The notes under the pieces were generated by a model, which worked only from the letters and a program-made list of their open reading frames with translations, was not told the DNA's origin and did not search any database. A program made the position numbers and the translations under genes. 64,000 bases of DNA, from positions 620,001 to 684,000 of the forward strand of contig NZ_CP081495.1 in NCBI RefSeq assembly GCF_025919725.1. The letters run 5' to 3'. This DNA is from Flavobacterium agricola. Lineage in GTDB: Bacteria; Bacteroidota; Bacteroidia; Flavobacteriales; Flavobacteriaceae. Of this stretch, positions 16,253 through 25,036 are shown in pieces; the stretch's first letter is position 1; each line of letters starts with the position of its first letter.

Positions 16253-17002
16253 ATGGATTATTTGAATGATTTATATATTGAATATGCAAAACCTTACCCA
16301 AATAAACCTACCTTGGTTTTTTTGCACGATAGCTTAGGGTGCGTTGAACTTTGGCGTGATTTTCCTAATCAAATCGCTGAAGCATTACAATATAATGTTT
16401 TGGTTTACGATAGGTTGGGTTACGGCAAATCGAAACCTATTAAAAATCATATTCGTCCTAACAACTACATGGAATTAGAAGCCGAAATTTTAGGTGATTT
16501 ACTACTTGCTTTAGAAGTTAATGAACCTATTTTATTTGGTCATAGCGATGGTGGAACCATTGCATTGCTGACTGCAAGCAAATTTCCAGAACGTATTAAA
16601 GCAGTTATTGCAGAAGCTGCTCATATTTTTGTTGAATCGCAAACTTTACAAGGCGTACAAGATGCGGTTGATGCGTATAAAACAACCAATTTACCCCAAC
16701 GTTTAGCCAAATATCACGGTGCTAAAGAAGCTGCTATTTTTAAAGCTTGGACCGAAACTTGGTTGCGACCCGATTATAAAACTTGGAATATTGAATATTT
16801 GTTACCAGCTATTACTTGCCCGTTATTATTTATTCAGGGAGATTTAGATGAATATGGTACCTTACTTCAGGTAGAAAAAACAATAGCGCAAGTTTCTGGA
16901 CCAGCTGAAACATATATAATACCTCAAACCAAACATACTCCGCATAAAGAAAATTCAGCTTTGGTTAGCCAAAAAGTAATTGCATATTTGAGCCAATTGT
17001 GA
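16253..17002 (+). CDS. Cytoplasmic alpha/beta hydrolase
   Basis: 249 residues, no signal peptide. The fold is marked by V-F-L-H-D-S-L-G-C (oxyanion loop), Y-D-R-L-G-Y-G-K-S and the nucleophile elbow G-H-S-D-G-G with Ser98. The catalytic Asp is probably in G-D-L-D-E-Y-G and the His in T-K-H-T-P-H. The layout resembles small esterases and haloperoxidase-like hydrolases. It is a single-gene unit between strong terminators. Substrate unknown. Confidence 0.87.
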   Translation: MDYLNDLYIEYAKPYPNKPTLVFLHDSLGCVELWRDFPNQIAEALQYNVLVYDRLGYGKSKPIKNHIRPNNYMELEAEILGDLLLALEVNEPILFGHSDGGTIALLTASKFPERIKAVIAEAAHIFVESQTLQGVQDAVDAYKTTNLPQRLAKYHGAKEAAIFKAWTETWLRPDYKTWNIEYLLPAITCPLLFIQGDLDEYGTLLQVEKTIAQVSGPAETYIIPQTKHTPHKENSALVSQKVIAYLSQL

Positions 17003-17012
17003 TTACTAAAAG

Positions 17013-17067
17013 ATAAATAAAAAACACGTGTAAAAACTTACAATTCTTACACGTGTTTTTTATTTAT
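17013..17067. terminator. Strong bidirectional terminator before the adhesin operon
   Basis: ATAAATAAAAAACACGTGTAA pairs perfectly with its reverse complement ending at 17067, around an asymmetrical 13-nt loop. The stem is about 20 bp with A and T flanks on both sides. Confidence 0.88.
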
Positions 17068-17324
17068 AATACGCATTGTCTTACAAATCATGAGTTTGAC
17101 TTTATTTTTGGTTTTGTTAAATAGTTAGGTTTTCGCAAGTTTCTGTTCATATTTGTAATCAAACGTCAAAAAGATGAATTAATAACAACGTTTTATAATT
17201 TAATTAGTAAACTTTTAACAAAAATATTCATCGCCTTGGTTTGTAGTCCTTTTCTTGTTTAAATTTGCTGCATTTTATATACATCCTATAAAATAACGAA
17301 AATTAATAATTAAAAGGGGAAATT
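17068..17324. other. Adhesin operon upstream region
   Basis: About 257 bp of non-coding AT-rich DNA. No ORF or repeat family is seen. It contains the candidate promoter at 17236-17267 and a purine-rich AAAAGGGGAAA directly before the start, which is unusually SD-like for this genome. Confidence 0.6.
17236..17267 (+). promoter_or_regulatory. Promoter of the adhesin operon
   Basis: TTG at 17236-17238 and TAAATTTG at 17260-17267 are separated by 21 bp, matching the Bacteroidota -33/-7 pattern TTG-N(17-23)-TAnnTTTG. A leader of roughly 50 nt would follow before the ATG at 17325. Confidence 0.6.
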
Positions 17325-20300
17325 ATGATGAAATTTAAATGGCACATGTTGCTGTTCTTTTTTCTGATTACATCGGGTTTATGGGCCCAAGATATGTGTT
17401 CTGGAGGAACTGCGGCTTATGCTACTGGTGGTAAATCAGTTTACAGAGACCAAGTTTTATGGCTTACCTGGGGGGGGGCACCTGGTAGTACAGGAGCAAA
17501 TGGCGCTACTCTTAATTTAAACTCAAAATCAAGAGCATCTTTTGAACTAGCCGGACAAACTATGTGTTTTGAGTGTGAAATTGTAAAAAAATCTAGTGCG
17601 GGTTTAATTAGTTATGCTCCAGGAGATTGGGGTGGAGATTCACTTGATGATTTTTATAATATTGGTGGTACAGGTGGTTCTAACCGTTTGGTAAATGGAG
17701 TAATGGTTAAAAGCGCTGCTTCTCAATTTACATTAAGATGTACTGCAAAGTTAGATAACCAACCTTATAAAATTAAAGGTGTGGTTATGGCTGATGCCGA
17801 ATCTATGAATAATAGCGGAGAATATTTAAAAGCTACTGCTCAAGGAAGTTGGAAAATCGTTGATATGGAGGTTAAAGGCAGCGGCCCTTATAACATATCC
17901 AAACATAATTTAACAGATAATAAACAACAAATTGCTTTTACACGTGGTAACGATAACGGAGCTGCAGCAATTACTTTTTTATCTTTTAATCCTGAAATAG
18001 CGTATTTAAAAGATCCAGTAAATTATAGTGTTGATATTGATTTTGATATTAATGGTGGTGGGAACACTGCTATTGCCATAGGTTTATTGGTACCTAATGC
18101 CGATGCAGGAGATGCACCAAAAAGCTACGGTGATGTATTTCACTTAATTAATGAAATGAAAATTACTGATGATGGTATTACAAAATTTGATGAAGTTGTA
18201 GATGCTAATAAGGCAAGCTTTAAAAAAGGAGCTATTGTTCCTCCTTCTGATTTGTTTTTGGGTAGTGTTGGTCCTATGGCTGAAAGAGCAATGAAATATT
18301 CAGCAGATGCATCAGGCGATAATCCTTCTAACAATTTAAACGAAGAAGATGCAATTCCTGTAAATACGATTAAACATAAAGTTACGGCAGGGGAAACGCT
18401 TTCTTTAGATATTCCTTACGTTAGTACTGATGCAAATACTATTATTGCGGGTTGGATAGATTTTAACCAAAATGGAACATTTGAACTAGGTGAACGTACA
18501 GAAAAAACGTTTAGTGGATCTGGAAAAGGCACGGTAACTTTAACTTGGAACGTACCTTCAGATTTTATTAAAGGAGAAACTTTTGTGCGTTTACGTATTG
18601 GTACAAAAGCTGAAGAATTAACTTTACCTACTGGTGTTGCTAGTGATGGAGAAATTGAAGATCATAAAATATTTTTAGATGATCCTAAATTTCAAATCTC
18701 TAAAACGAGTAATGCAACTAATGGTATTTGGGAGTCAACTAACAACGACAAAAAATATATTTTAACAGTAACTAATATTGCTACTGTTCCATCTTACGGT
18801 ACAATAAAAGTTTTAGATGTATTACCTGCTGGTATTACACCAAGTTGGACTGGTTCACATATTTCTAACGGATGGACTTTAACTTTTGTTGGACAAACTA
18901 TAACGGCAACTTCAACAAATATTATAGCGCCAAAAGGTGGAACATCTAACATTGAAATTCCTGTAAAAGTAGATTTAACTCTACCAAGTGCTGTTTATAC
19001 TAATAAAGCTAGTGTTGGAGGAGGAGGAGATAATGATTATGAAGCTCCGGTAGATCCAACAACTTGTAATGGTTTAGAAGGGCATTGTGCCGTTTATGAC
19101 GTTAAAGTAGTACATCCATTAGTAGCTAATGCAGATGATTTTGGTACAATTAACCCATATACGTTTACAAGCACATTGCCAATTACAGCAAACGATTTAT
19201 TTAAAGGGGTAACAATTTCTGACTTAAGTAATTTTACAATTACTTTAGATGCAGCAGCACAAGAAGTACTTACTTTAAATGAAAATGGTACCGTTTCTGC
19301 AAAAACAGGGGTTGAGGCAAAAGCTTATACCGTAAGTTATACTATTTGTGAAAATGGAGCAGATCCTGCAAATTGTAAAACGGCACAGTTAACTTTTACG
19401 GTTGATGATATTAAGGCGCCAATAACGGCTGACGAAGAACTCTTAGATGTTCAACCAAACGCAACAATTCAAAATAAAGTCACTATCACACCTGGTACTG
19501 GTACAATTACAGAAGTAAATGTAGTAAACAAACCAGATGATGTTGAAGTTACTATTAACACTGACGGAACCTATACTATTGAGCCGGGTACCAACTACGA
19601 AGGTGGTGACAGCTTTGAAATTGAATACGAAGTTGTAGATAGCAATGGCTTAAAATCTACAGCTAAAATTACTGTTGTATTTGAATCTAAGCCAGCCATT
19701 AATTTAGTTTTAACATCGACCATTTCAGATTCTAACGGAAACGAGCAAATTGGTGTTGGCGATGTTATTGTTTATTCATACACCATTACCAACACAGGTA
19801 ATACAACATTAACTAATATTACCTTACCAACCGTTGAAAAAGATTTGGTACAAGCTGCTGATTTGCCTGAATCACTTGCGCCTGCTGGTAAAGATGGAAG
19901 CAATGTAACAATCATAAAAGAATATATTGTAACACAAGCTGATGTAGATGCAGGTTTAGTAACCAATTCTGCAGTTGTAAACGGATACAAAGGCGATGTA
20001 AAAGTTGAAGATATTTCTGGAACTGCGGATGATAATAATACAGCATCTACAATAGAATTGCCAGAAAATCCTGCAATTACTTTACAGCTTACTTCTTCAT
20101 TTATTGATACAGATGCTAATGGATATGCAGAAGTGAACGAAACAATTAAATACGTTTATACCATTACCAATACAGGTAATGTAACGTTATCTGATATCAC
20201 AATTCCTACTAATACTGATTTAAATATCGATTTTGCAGGTAAAATTCCAGCTGATTTAAAATTAGCTCCAGGGGCAACACATTCTTTTGAAATCGATTTA

Positions 20301-23300
20301 CCGCTTACGCAAAATCATATTGATGCAGCTAAAGTTGAAAATACAGCGGTTGTTTCGGCATTAAGTCCAAAAAACACATCGGTTTCAGATGTTTCAGGAA
20401 CTACAAATACAAGTGATGATGTAACGGTTGAAGAATTAAAATCTATTTCAGACATTGCTTTAGTTTTAACTTCTACATATAATAATGAAAATGGTAGCGA
20501 ATTTGCCCAAGCGGGTGAAACCATTACCTACACGTACAAAGTTATTAATACAGGTAAAACAACCTTAACTGAGTTTTCTTTCCCAGAAGATTTATTAAAA
20601 ATAGGTATTACTCCTGCCGATTTAAATGTTACAAGCCTTGCGCCAAATGCTGAGGCAACTTTTACAAAAACATACAACTTAACACAAGCGGATATCGATC
20701 TTGGTAAAGTTGTAAACAGCGCAAAAGTTCAAGCTTTTGGACCAAATAAAGCAACAGATTTAGTTGATGATATTTCTGGTGTTGATAATGTTTCTGATGC
20801 TATAAATGAAATTTCATTTACTGAAAATCCATCAATTACTTTGGTACTTGAATCTGATTTTAATGATATAAATTCAAACGGATTTGCAGAAGTAAACGAA
20901 ACCATTGCCTACAACTACATTATTACAAACAACGGTAATGTTACGTTAACAGATATTCAATTATCTGAAGAATTATTAAAAGTAATTCCAGCAGGTACTG
21001 TAATCCCAGATTTAGCTCCGGGAGCATCTCATTCAATTTCCGTATTATATAACTTAACTCAAGCAGATATTGATGCAGGGCAGGTTACAAATGCTGCAAA
21101 AGTTACCGGAACAAGTCCTAAAGGAACAGAAACATCTGACGTTTCAGGAACTAATGACACAAATAATACAGCAACAACAACGCCATTAAACACCAAGTCA
21201 TCGATTAATTTAGTCTTAACAGGCGAATTTGTTGATTCAAACTCAAATGGTTTTGCAGAGGTAAACGAAGTAATTACTTATACATATCTAATTACTAATA
21301 CAGGTAACACAACATTAAATAATATTGAATTACCTGAAGATGTATTAAAGATTATTGATGCATCAGCATTACCAAAAACTTTAGCACCAGGAGAATCAGT
21401 ACCAGTAACTTTTGATTACAAATTGCAGCAAGCAGATATTGATGCTGGTAAAGTAATTAATAAAGATACGGTTAAAGGAACTCCAAATGTGGGAGCTACT
21501 GTCGAAGATCAATCAGGAGTTGATGTAGCAGGAGATTTAGCAACAGAAACGCTTTTAAACACAAAATCATCTATCAACTTAGTCTTAACAGGCGAATTTG
21601 TTGATTCAAACTCAAATGGTTTTGCAGAGGTAAACGAAGTAATTACTTATACATATCTAATTACCAATACAGGTAATACTACATTAAATAATATTGAATT
21701 ACCTGAAGATGTATTAAACATTATTGATGCTTCATTATTACCAAAAACATTAGCACCAGGAGAATCAGTGCCAGTAACTTTTGATTACAAATTACAGCAA
21801 GCGGATATTGATGCTGGTAAAGTAATTAATAAAGACACAGTTAAAGGAACTCCAAATGTAGGAGCTACTGTCGAAGATCAATCAGGAGTTGATGTAGCAG
21901 GAGATTTAGCAACCGAAACTCTTTTAAACACCAAGTCATCGATTAATTTAGTCTTAACAGGTGAATTTGTTGATGGAAATACAAACGGTTTTGCAGAAGT
22001 AGATGAAGTAATTACTTATACGTATGTAATTAAAAATACAGGTAATACAACATTAAATAATATTGAATTACCGGAAGATGTATTAAACATTATTGATGCA
22101 TCAGCATTACCAAAAACATTAGTACCTGGGGAATCAGTTTCATTAACTTTTGATTACAAATTACAGCAAGCAGATATTGATGCTGGTAAAGTAATTAATA
22201 AAGATACAGTTAAAGGAACTCCAAATGTTGGTGAAGTTGTAGAAGATCAATCAGGAGTTGATACAACAAGCAACGAGGAAACGATAGTAAATATTCCTAC
22301 GAATTCAACTATCAACTTAGTATTAACATCTGAGTTTGTTGATGAAAATACAAACGGTTTTGCTGAATTAAACGAAATAGTTAAGTACAAATATGTTATT
22401 ACCAATACCGGAAATACAACTTTAACTAACATTCGTTTATCTGAAGATGTTTTAAATATTATTGATGCAGATCAATTATCAGGAGTGGTATTAAATCCTG
22501 GTGAGTCTAAAACATTATATTTTGATTATGCTTTAACGCAAGATGATTTAGATAATTCATTTGTTAAAAACACAGATACCGTGCTTGGTTTAGCACCAAA
22601 TGGTTCTGATGTAAACGATCAATCAGGAACAACAGATGATACTGATGAACCAACTATTCAACCTTTACTTACAAAAGCAAGTTTAGCTTTGGTTAAGTTA
22701 GGTCAGGTAATGAATGTTCAAAATGCAAGAGCGCAACAAAAAGGAGAATACATTGAATATACGTTTGAGGTTACCAATACGGGTGATGTAACGTTAGAAA
22801 ATGTTGCAGTTTTAGATAAGTTAATTGCAGAAGATCCTATTCCGGTAACGCCATCAACGTTAACACCAAAACAAGTAGGACGTGCAATTGTAAACTTAAA
22901 ATTAGAATTAGCACATTATAACGAAGGTTCTGTAATTAACTCAGCAACTGGAGTTGGAACAACAAAAACAGGTACAGAAGTTACAGATATTTCAGGTTCA
23001 ACAACTGAGAATGACGAAGCAACCGTAACAACTTTAGTTCAAGCACCAGCTATTGCTTTAGTTAAAACTTCAGTTTTTAACGATGAAAATGCAAACGGAG
23101 TGGCCGAGTTAAACGAAACAATTACTTATACGTTTGAAGCTACAAACGTGGGTAACGTAACTTTAACAGACGTAAAATTGTCAGACAGCTTCTTAAACAT
23201 TGCACAACAAGCTTACGAACCTGCATCTATTAATCCAGGTGAAACAGCAACTATTACAGTTAGCTATACCATTAACCAATTAGATATTGATTTAGGATTG

Positions 23301-24095
23301 GTAGTAAACACAGCTGAAGTAGAATCGTTAGATCCAAACGGAGATTTAGTTTTTGATATTTCAGGTACTGATTTCGACAATGATGAAACAACACAAACTG
23401 TTTTACATGCCGAGCCAGGAATTGCAATTATTAAAACAGCTGAGTTTTTAGACGATAATAAAGACGGAACTGCACAAGTGGGCGAAACAATTGTATATAA
23501 ATTCAGCATTAAAAATACCGGAGCAACTACATTGTACAATGTAACCGTTACCGATGATTTAACTGGAATTGCATTAAAAGGAAGCCCAATTGCCGAATTA
23601 AAACCAGGCGAAGTAAACGAAACAGCTTACACAGCAACGTACCAACTGTTGTTAAAAGATTTAACTAACGGTCAGGTTAACAACCAAGCTTTAGTTACTG
23701 CTCAAACCCACCAAGGCGAAAACGTAACCGATTTATCAGACAGCGATAACTATTCGGGCGATGCAACTACAATAACTTATGTTAGAGGTTGTGTGATAGA
23801 AGTTTTCAATGCAGTAAGTCCAAATGGTGACGGTCGTAACGACATGTTATACATTCAAGGTTTAGAATGTTATCCAAACAATACGGTTGAAATTTACAAC
23901 AGATGGGGTGTTTTAGTTTACAAAACAGATGGCTATAACAACCAAGATAAAGCGTTTAAAGGTTACTCAGAAGGTAGAGCAACAATTAATAAAGGCGATT
24001 TATTACCAGTAGGAACCTATTTTTATATTTTAAGATTTACTGATTTAAACCAGAAATCTCACGATGTACAAGGTTATTTATACTTAAATAGATAA
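17325..24095 (+). CDS. Giant repetitive T9SS adhesin with type B sorting domain
   Basis: 2256 residues. The signal peptide ends near L-W-A-Q (residue 22). Residues about 23-270 form an N-terminal adhesin-like domain. A GEVED-type domain follows (D-A-G-D-A-P-K-S-Y-G-D, then W-I-D-F-N-Q-N-G-T-F-E-x-G-E), then a DUF11-like module (about 455-570) and two beta modules. Eleven DUF7507-type repeats of about 120 residues run from about 788 to 2145, each with a D-x-N-x-N-G-x-A-E loop that could bind calcium. Three repeats (DNA 21189-22295) are nearly identical with a 369-bp period. The C-terminal 90 residues (F-N-A-V-S-P-N-G-D-G-R-N-D, then Y-N-R-W-G-V-L-V-Y) are the CHU_C/type B sorting signal, so export is by T9SS. 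PorP/SprF and OmpA genes follow in the same operon. A G9 tract at codons 49-51 could shift the frame. Confidence 0.93.
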   Translation: MMKFKWHMLLFFFLITSGLWAQDMCSGGTAAYATGGKSVYRDQVLWLTWGGAPGSTGANGATLNLNSKSRASFELAGQTMCFECEIVKKSSAGLISYAPGDWGGDSLDDFYNIGGTGGSNRLVNGVMVKSAASQFTLRCTAKLDNQPYKIKGVVMADAESMNNSGEYLKATAQGSWKIVDMEVKGSGPYNISKHNLTDNKQQIAFTRGNDNGAAAITFLSFNPEIAYLKDPVNYSVDIDFDINGGGNTAIAIGLLVPNADAGDAPKSYGDVFHLINEMKITDDGITKFDEVVDANKASFKKGAIVPPSDLFLGSVGPMAERAMKYSADASGDNPSNNLNEEDAIPVNTIKHKVTAGETLSLDIPYVSTDANTIIAGWIDFNQNGTFELGERTEKTFSGSGKGTVTLTWNVPSDFIKGETFVRLRIGTKAEELTLPTGVASDGEIEDHKIFLDDPKFQISKTSNATNGIWESTNNDKKYILTVTNIATVPSYGTIKVLDVLPAGITPSWTGSHISNGWTLTFVGQTITATSTNIIAPKGGTSNIEIPVKVDLTLPSAVYTNKASVGGGGDNDYEAPVDPTTCNGLEGHCAVYDVKVVHPLVANADDFGTINPYTFTSTLPITANDLFKGVTISDLSNFTITLDAAAQEVLTLNENGTVSAKTGVEAKAYTVSYTICENGADPANCKTAQLTFTVDDIKAPITADEELLDVQPNATIQNKVTITPGTGTITEVNVVNKPDDVEVTINTDGTYTIEPGTNYEGGDSFEIEYEVVDSNGLKSTAKITVVFESKPAINLVLTSTISDSNGNEQIGVGDVIVYSYTITNTGNTTLTNITLPTVEKDLVQAADLPESLAPAGKDGSNVTIIKEYIVTQADVDAGLVTNSAVVNGYKGDVKVEDISGTADDNNTASTIELPENPAITLQLTSSFIDTDANGYAEVNETIKYVYTITNTGNVTLSDITIPTNTDLNIDFAGKIPADLKLAPGATHSFEIDLPLTQNHIDAAKVENTAVVSALSPKNTSVSDVSGTTNTSDDVTVEELKSISDIALVLTSTYNNENGSEFAQAGETITYTYKVINTGKTTLTEFSFPEDLLKIGITPADLNVTSLAPNAEATFTKTYNLTQADIDLGKVVNSAKVQAFGPNKATDLVDDISGVDNVSDAINEISFTENPSITLVLESDFNDINSNGFAEVNETIAYNYIITNNGNVTLTDIQLSEELLKVIPAGTVIPDLAPGASHSISVLYNLTQADIDAGQVTNAAKVTGTSPKGTETSDVSGTNDTNNTATTTPLNTKSSINLVLTGEFVDSNSNGFAEVNEVITYTYLITNTGNTTLNNIELPEDVLKIIDASALPKTLAPGESVPVTFDYKLQQADIDAGKVINKDTVKGTPNVGATVEDQSGVDVAGDLATETLLNTKSSINLVLTGEFVDSNSNGFAEVNEVITYTYLITNTGNTTLNNIELPEDVLNIIDASLLPKTLAPGESVPVTFDYKLQQADIDAGKVINKDTVKGTPNVGATVEDQSGVDVAGDLATETLLNTKSSINLVLTGEFVDGNTNGFAEVDEVITYTYVIKNTGNTTLNNIELPEDVLNIIDASALPKTLVPGESVSLTFDYKLQQADIDAGKVINKDTVKGTPNVGEVVEDQSGVDTTSNEETIVNIPTNSTINLVLTSEFVDENTNGFAELNEIVKYKYVITNTGNTTLTNIRLSEDVLNIIDADQLSGVVLNPGESKTLYFDYALTQDDLDNSFVKNTDTVLGLAPNGSDVNDQSGTTDDTDEPTIQPLLTKASLALVKLGQVMNVQNARAQQKGEYIEYTFEVTNTGDVTLENVAVLDKLIAEDPIPVTPSTLTPKQVGRAIVNLKLELAHYNEGSVINSATGVGTTKTGTEVTDISGSTTENDEATVTTLVQAPAIALVKTSVFNDENANGVAELNETITYTFEATNVGNVTLTDVKLSDSFLNIAQQAYEPASINPGETATITVSYTINQLDIDLGLVVNTAEVESLDPNGDLVFDISGTDFDNDETTQTVLHAEPGIAIIKTAEFLDDNKDGTAQVGETIVYKFSIKNTGATTLYNVTVTDDLTGIALKGSPIAELKPGEVNETAYTATYQLLLKDLTNGQVNNQALVTAQTHQGENVTDLSDSDNYSGDATTITYVRGCVIEVFNAVSPNGDGRNDMLYIQGLECYPNNTVEIYNRWGVLVYKTDGYNNQDKAFKGYSEGRATINKGDLLPVGTYFYILRFTDLNQKSHDVQGYLYLNR
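17470..17478 (+). repeat. G9 homopolymer inside the adhesin gene
   Basis: Nine consecutive G bases in codons 49-51, just after the signal peptide, in an otherwise AT-rich gene. In the given sequence the frame is open. A gain or loss of one G would truncate the protein, as at phase-variable loci. Confidence 0.7.
21189..22295 (+). repeat. Three tandem 369-bp near-identical repeats in the adhesin
   Basis: The start of each unit (N-T-K-S-S-I-N-L-V-L-T-G-E-F-V-D) recurs at 21189, 21558 and 21927, exactly 369 bp apart (123 residues). The first two units differ at few bases and the third diverges slightly more. The flanking repeats (before 21189 and after 22295) keep the fold but not the DNA identity, showing recent tandem duplication. 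Confidence 0.9.
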
Positions 24096-24106
24096 TAAGA
24101 TTACGA

Positions 24107-25018
24107 ATGAAAAAAATTATAGTTACAATTAGTTTACTGACTTCTTTGTTTGCAACCGCACAGCAAGATGCGCAGTATACTCAATATATGTACAATACCA
24201 TCAACGTGAATCCTGCTTATGCAGGGTCGCGTGGTGCGTTAAGCGTTTTCGGATTACACCGCTCGCAATGGGTAGGTATGGACGGCGCACCTACAACAAA
24301 TACCATATCTTTAAACACGCCATTAGGTGAAAGCAGATTAGGATTAGGTGTTTCTTTAGTAAGCGATAAAATCGGACCAACAAAAGAAAACAATACATCG
24401 GTAGATTTATCTTATTACATTCCCTTAAACGAAAGATATAAACTTTCGTTTGGGGTAAAAGGATCTTTAAACTTTTTAGATGTTGATTATTCGAAATTGA
24501 ATATTTACGATCCAAGCGATCCAAATTTTCAAAACAATATCGAAAACAAATTGTCACCAAACTTCGGAGCTGGTATTTATGTGCATTCAGACAAAAGCTA
24601 CATTGGGCTATCGGTTCCGCACATGTTACAAACCAAACATTATGATGACAATACCTATTCGGTAGCAAACGAAAGAATGCATATGTATTTAATGGCTGGT
24701 CACGTTTTTGATTTAAATTACGATTTACAGTTTAAACCAGCAGCTTTAGTTAAATACGTAAACGGATCGCCGTTGCAAGTAGATGTTTCTGCAAACTTTT
24801 GGTTGTACGAAAAATTAACTTTAGGAGTAGCATATCGCTGGGATGCATCGGTTAGTGGTTTAGCAGGTTTTCAAATTTCAGACCAATTATTTATTGGTTA
24901 TGCGTACGATGCCGAAACCACTCGTTTAGCAAATTACAATTCAGGATCGCACGAAATTTTTCTGCGTTTCGAATTCTTAAACTATGCTAAAAAAGTTATC
25001 ACCCCACGTTTCTTTTAA
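24107..25018 (+). CDS. PorP/SprF-family outer-membrane protein
   Basis: 303 residues. The signal peptide ends F-A-T-A-Q-Q. The family start follows at once: D-A-Q-Y-T-Q-Y-M-Y-N-T-I-N-V-N-P-A-Y-A-G-S-R-G, then S-V-F-G-L-H-R-S-Q-W-V-G. The rest is a 14-strand-like barrel ending in R-F-F. PorP/SprF paralogues each serve one type B cargo, anchoring it on the cell surface. The gene begins 11 nt after the adhesin stop, so this copy is the adhesin's dedicated partner. SprF of Flavobacterium johnsoniae does this for SprB. Confidence 0.93.
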   Translation: MKKIIVTISLLTSLFATAQQDAQYTQYMYNTINVNPAYAGSRGALSVFGLHRSQWVGMDGAPTTNTISLNTPLGESRLGLGVSLVSDKIGPTKENNTSVDLSYYIPLNERYKLSFGVKGSLNFLDVDYSKLNIYDPSDPNFQNNIENKLSPNFGAGIYVHSDKSYIGLSVPHMLQTKHYDDNTYSVANERMHMYLMAGHVFDLNYDLQFKPAALVKYVNGSPLQVDVSANFWLYEKLTLGVAYRWDASVSGLAGFQISDQLFIGYAYDAETTRLANYNSGSHEIFLRFEFLNYAKKVITPRFF

Positions 25019-25036
25019 TTCAAAATCTAGTATTTA

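Noticed and set aside
21189..22295. CRISPR-like repeat array
   Set aside because: The 369-bp period is in frame and codes for repeated protein domains; there are no short repeats with unique spacers.
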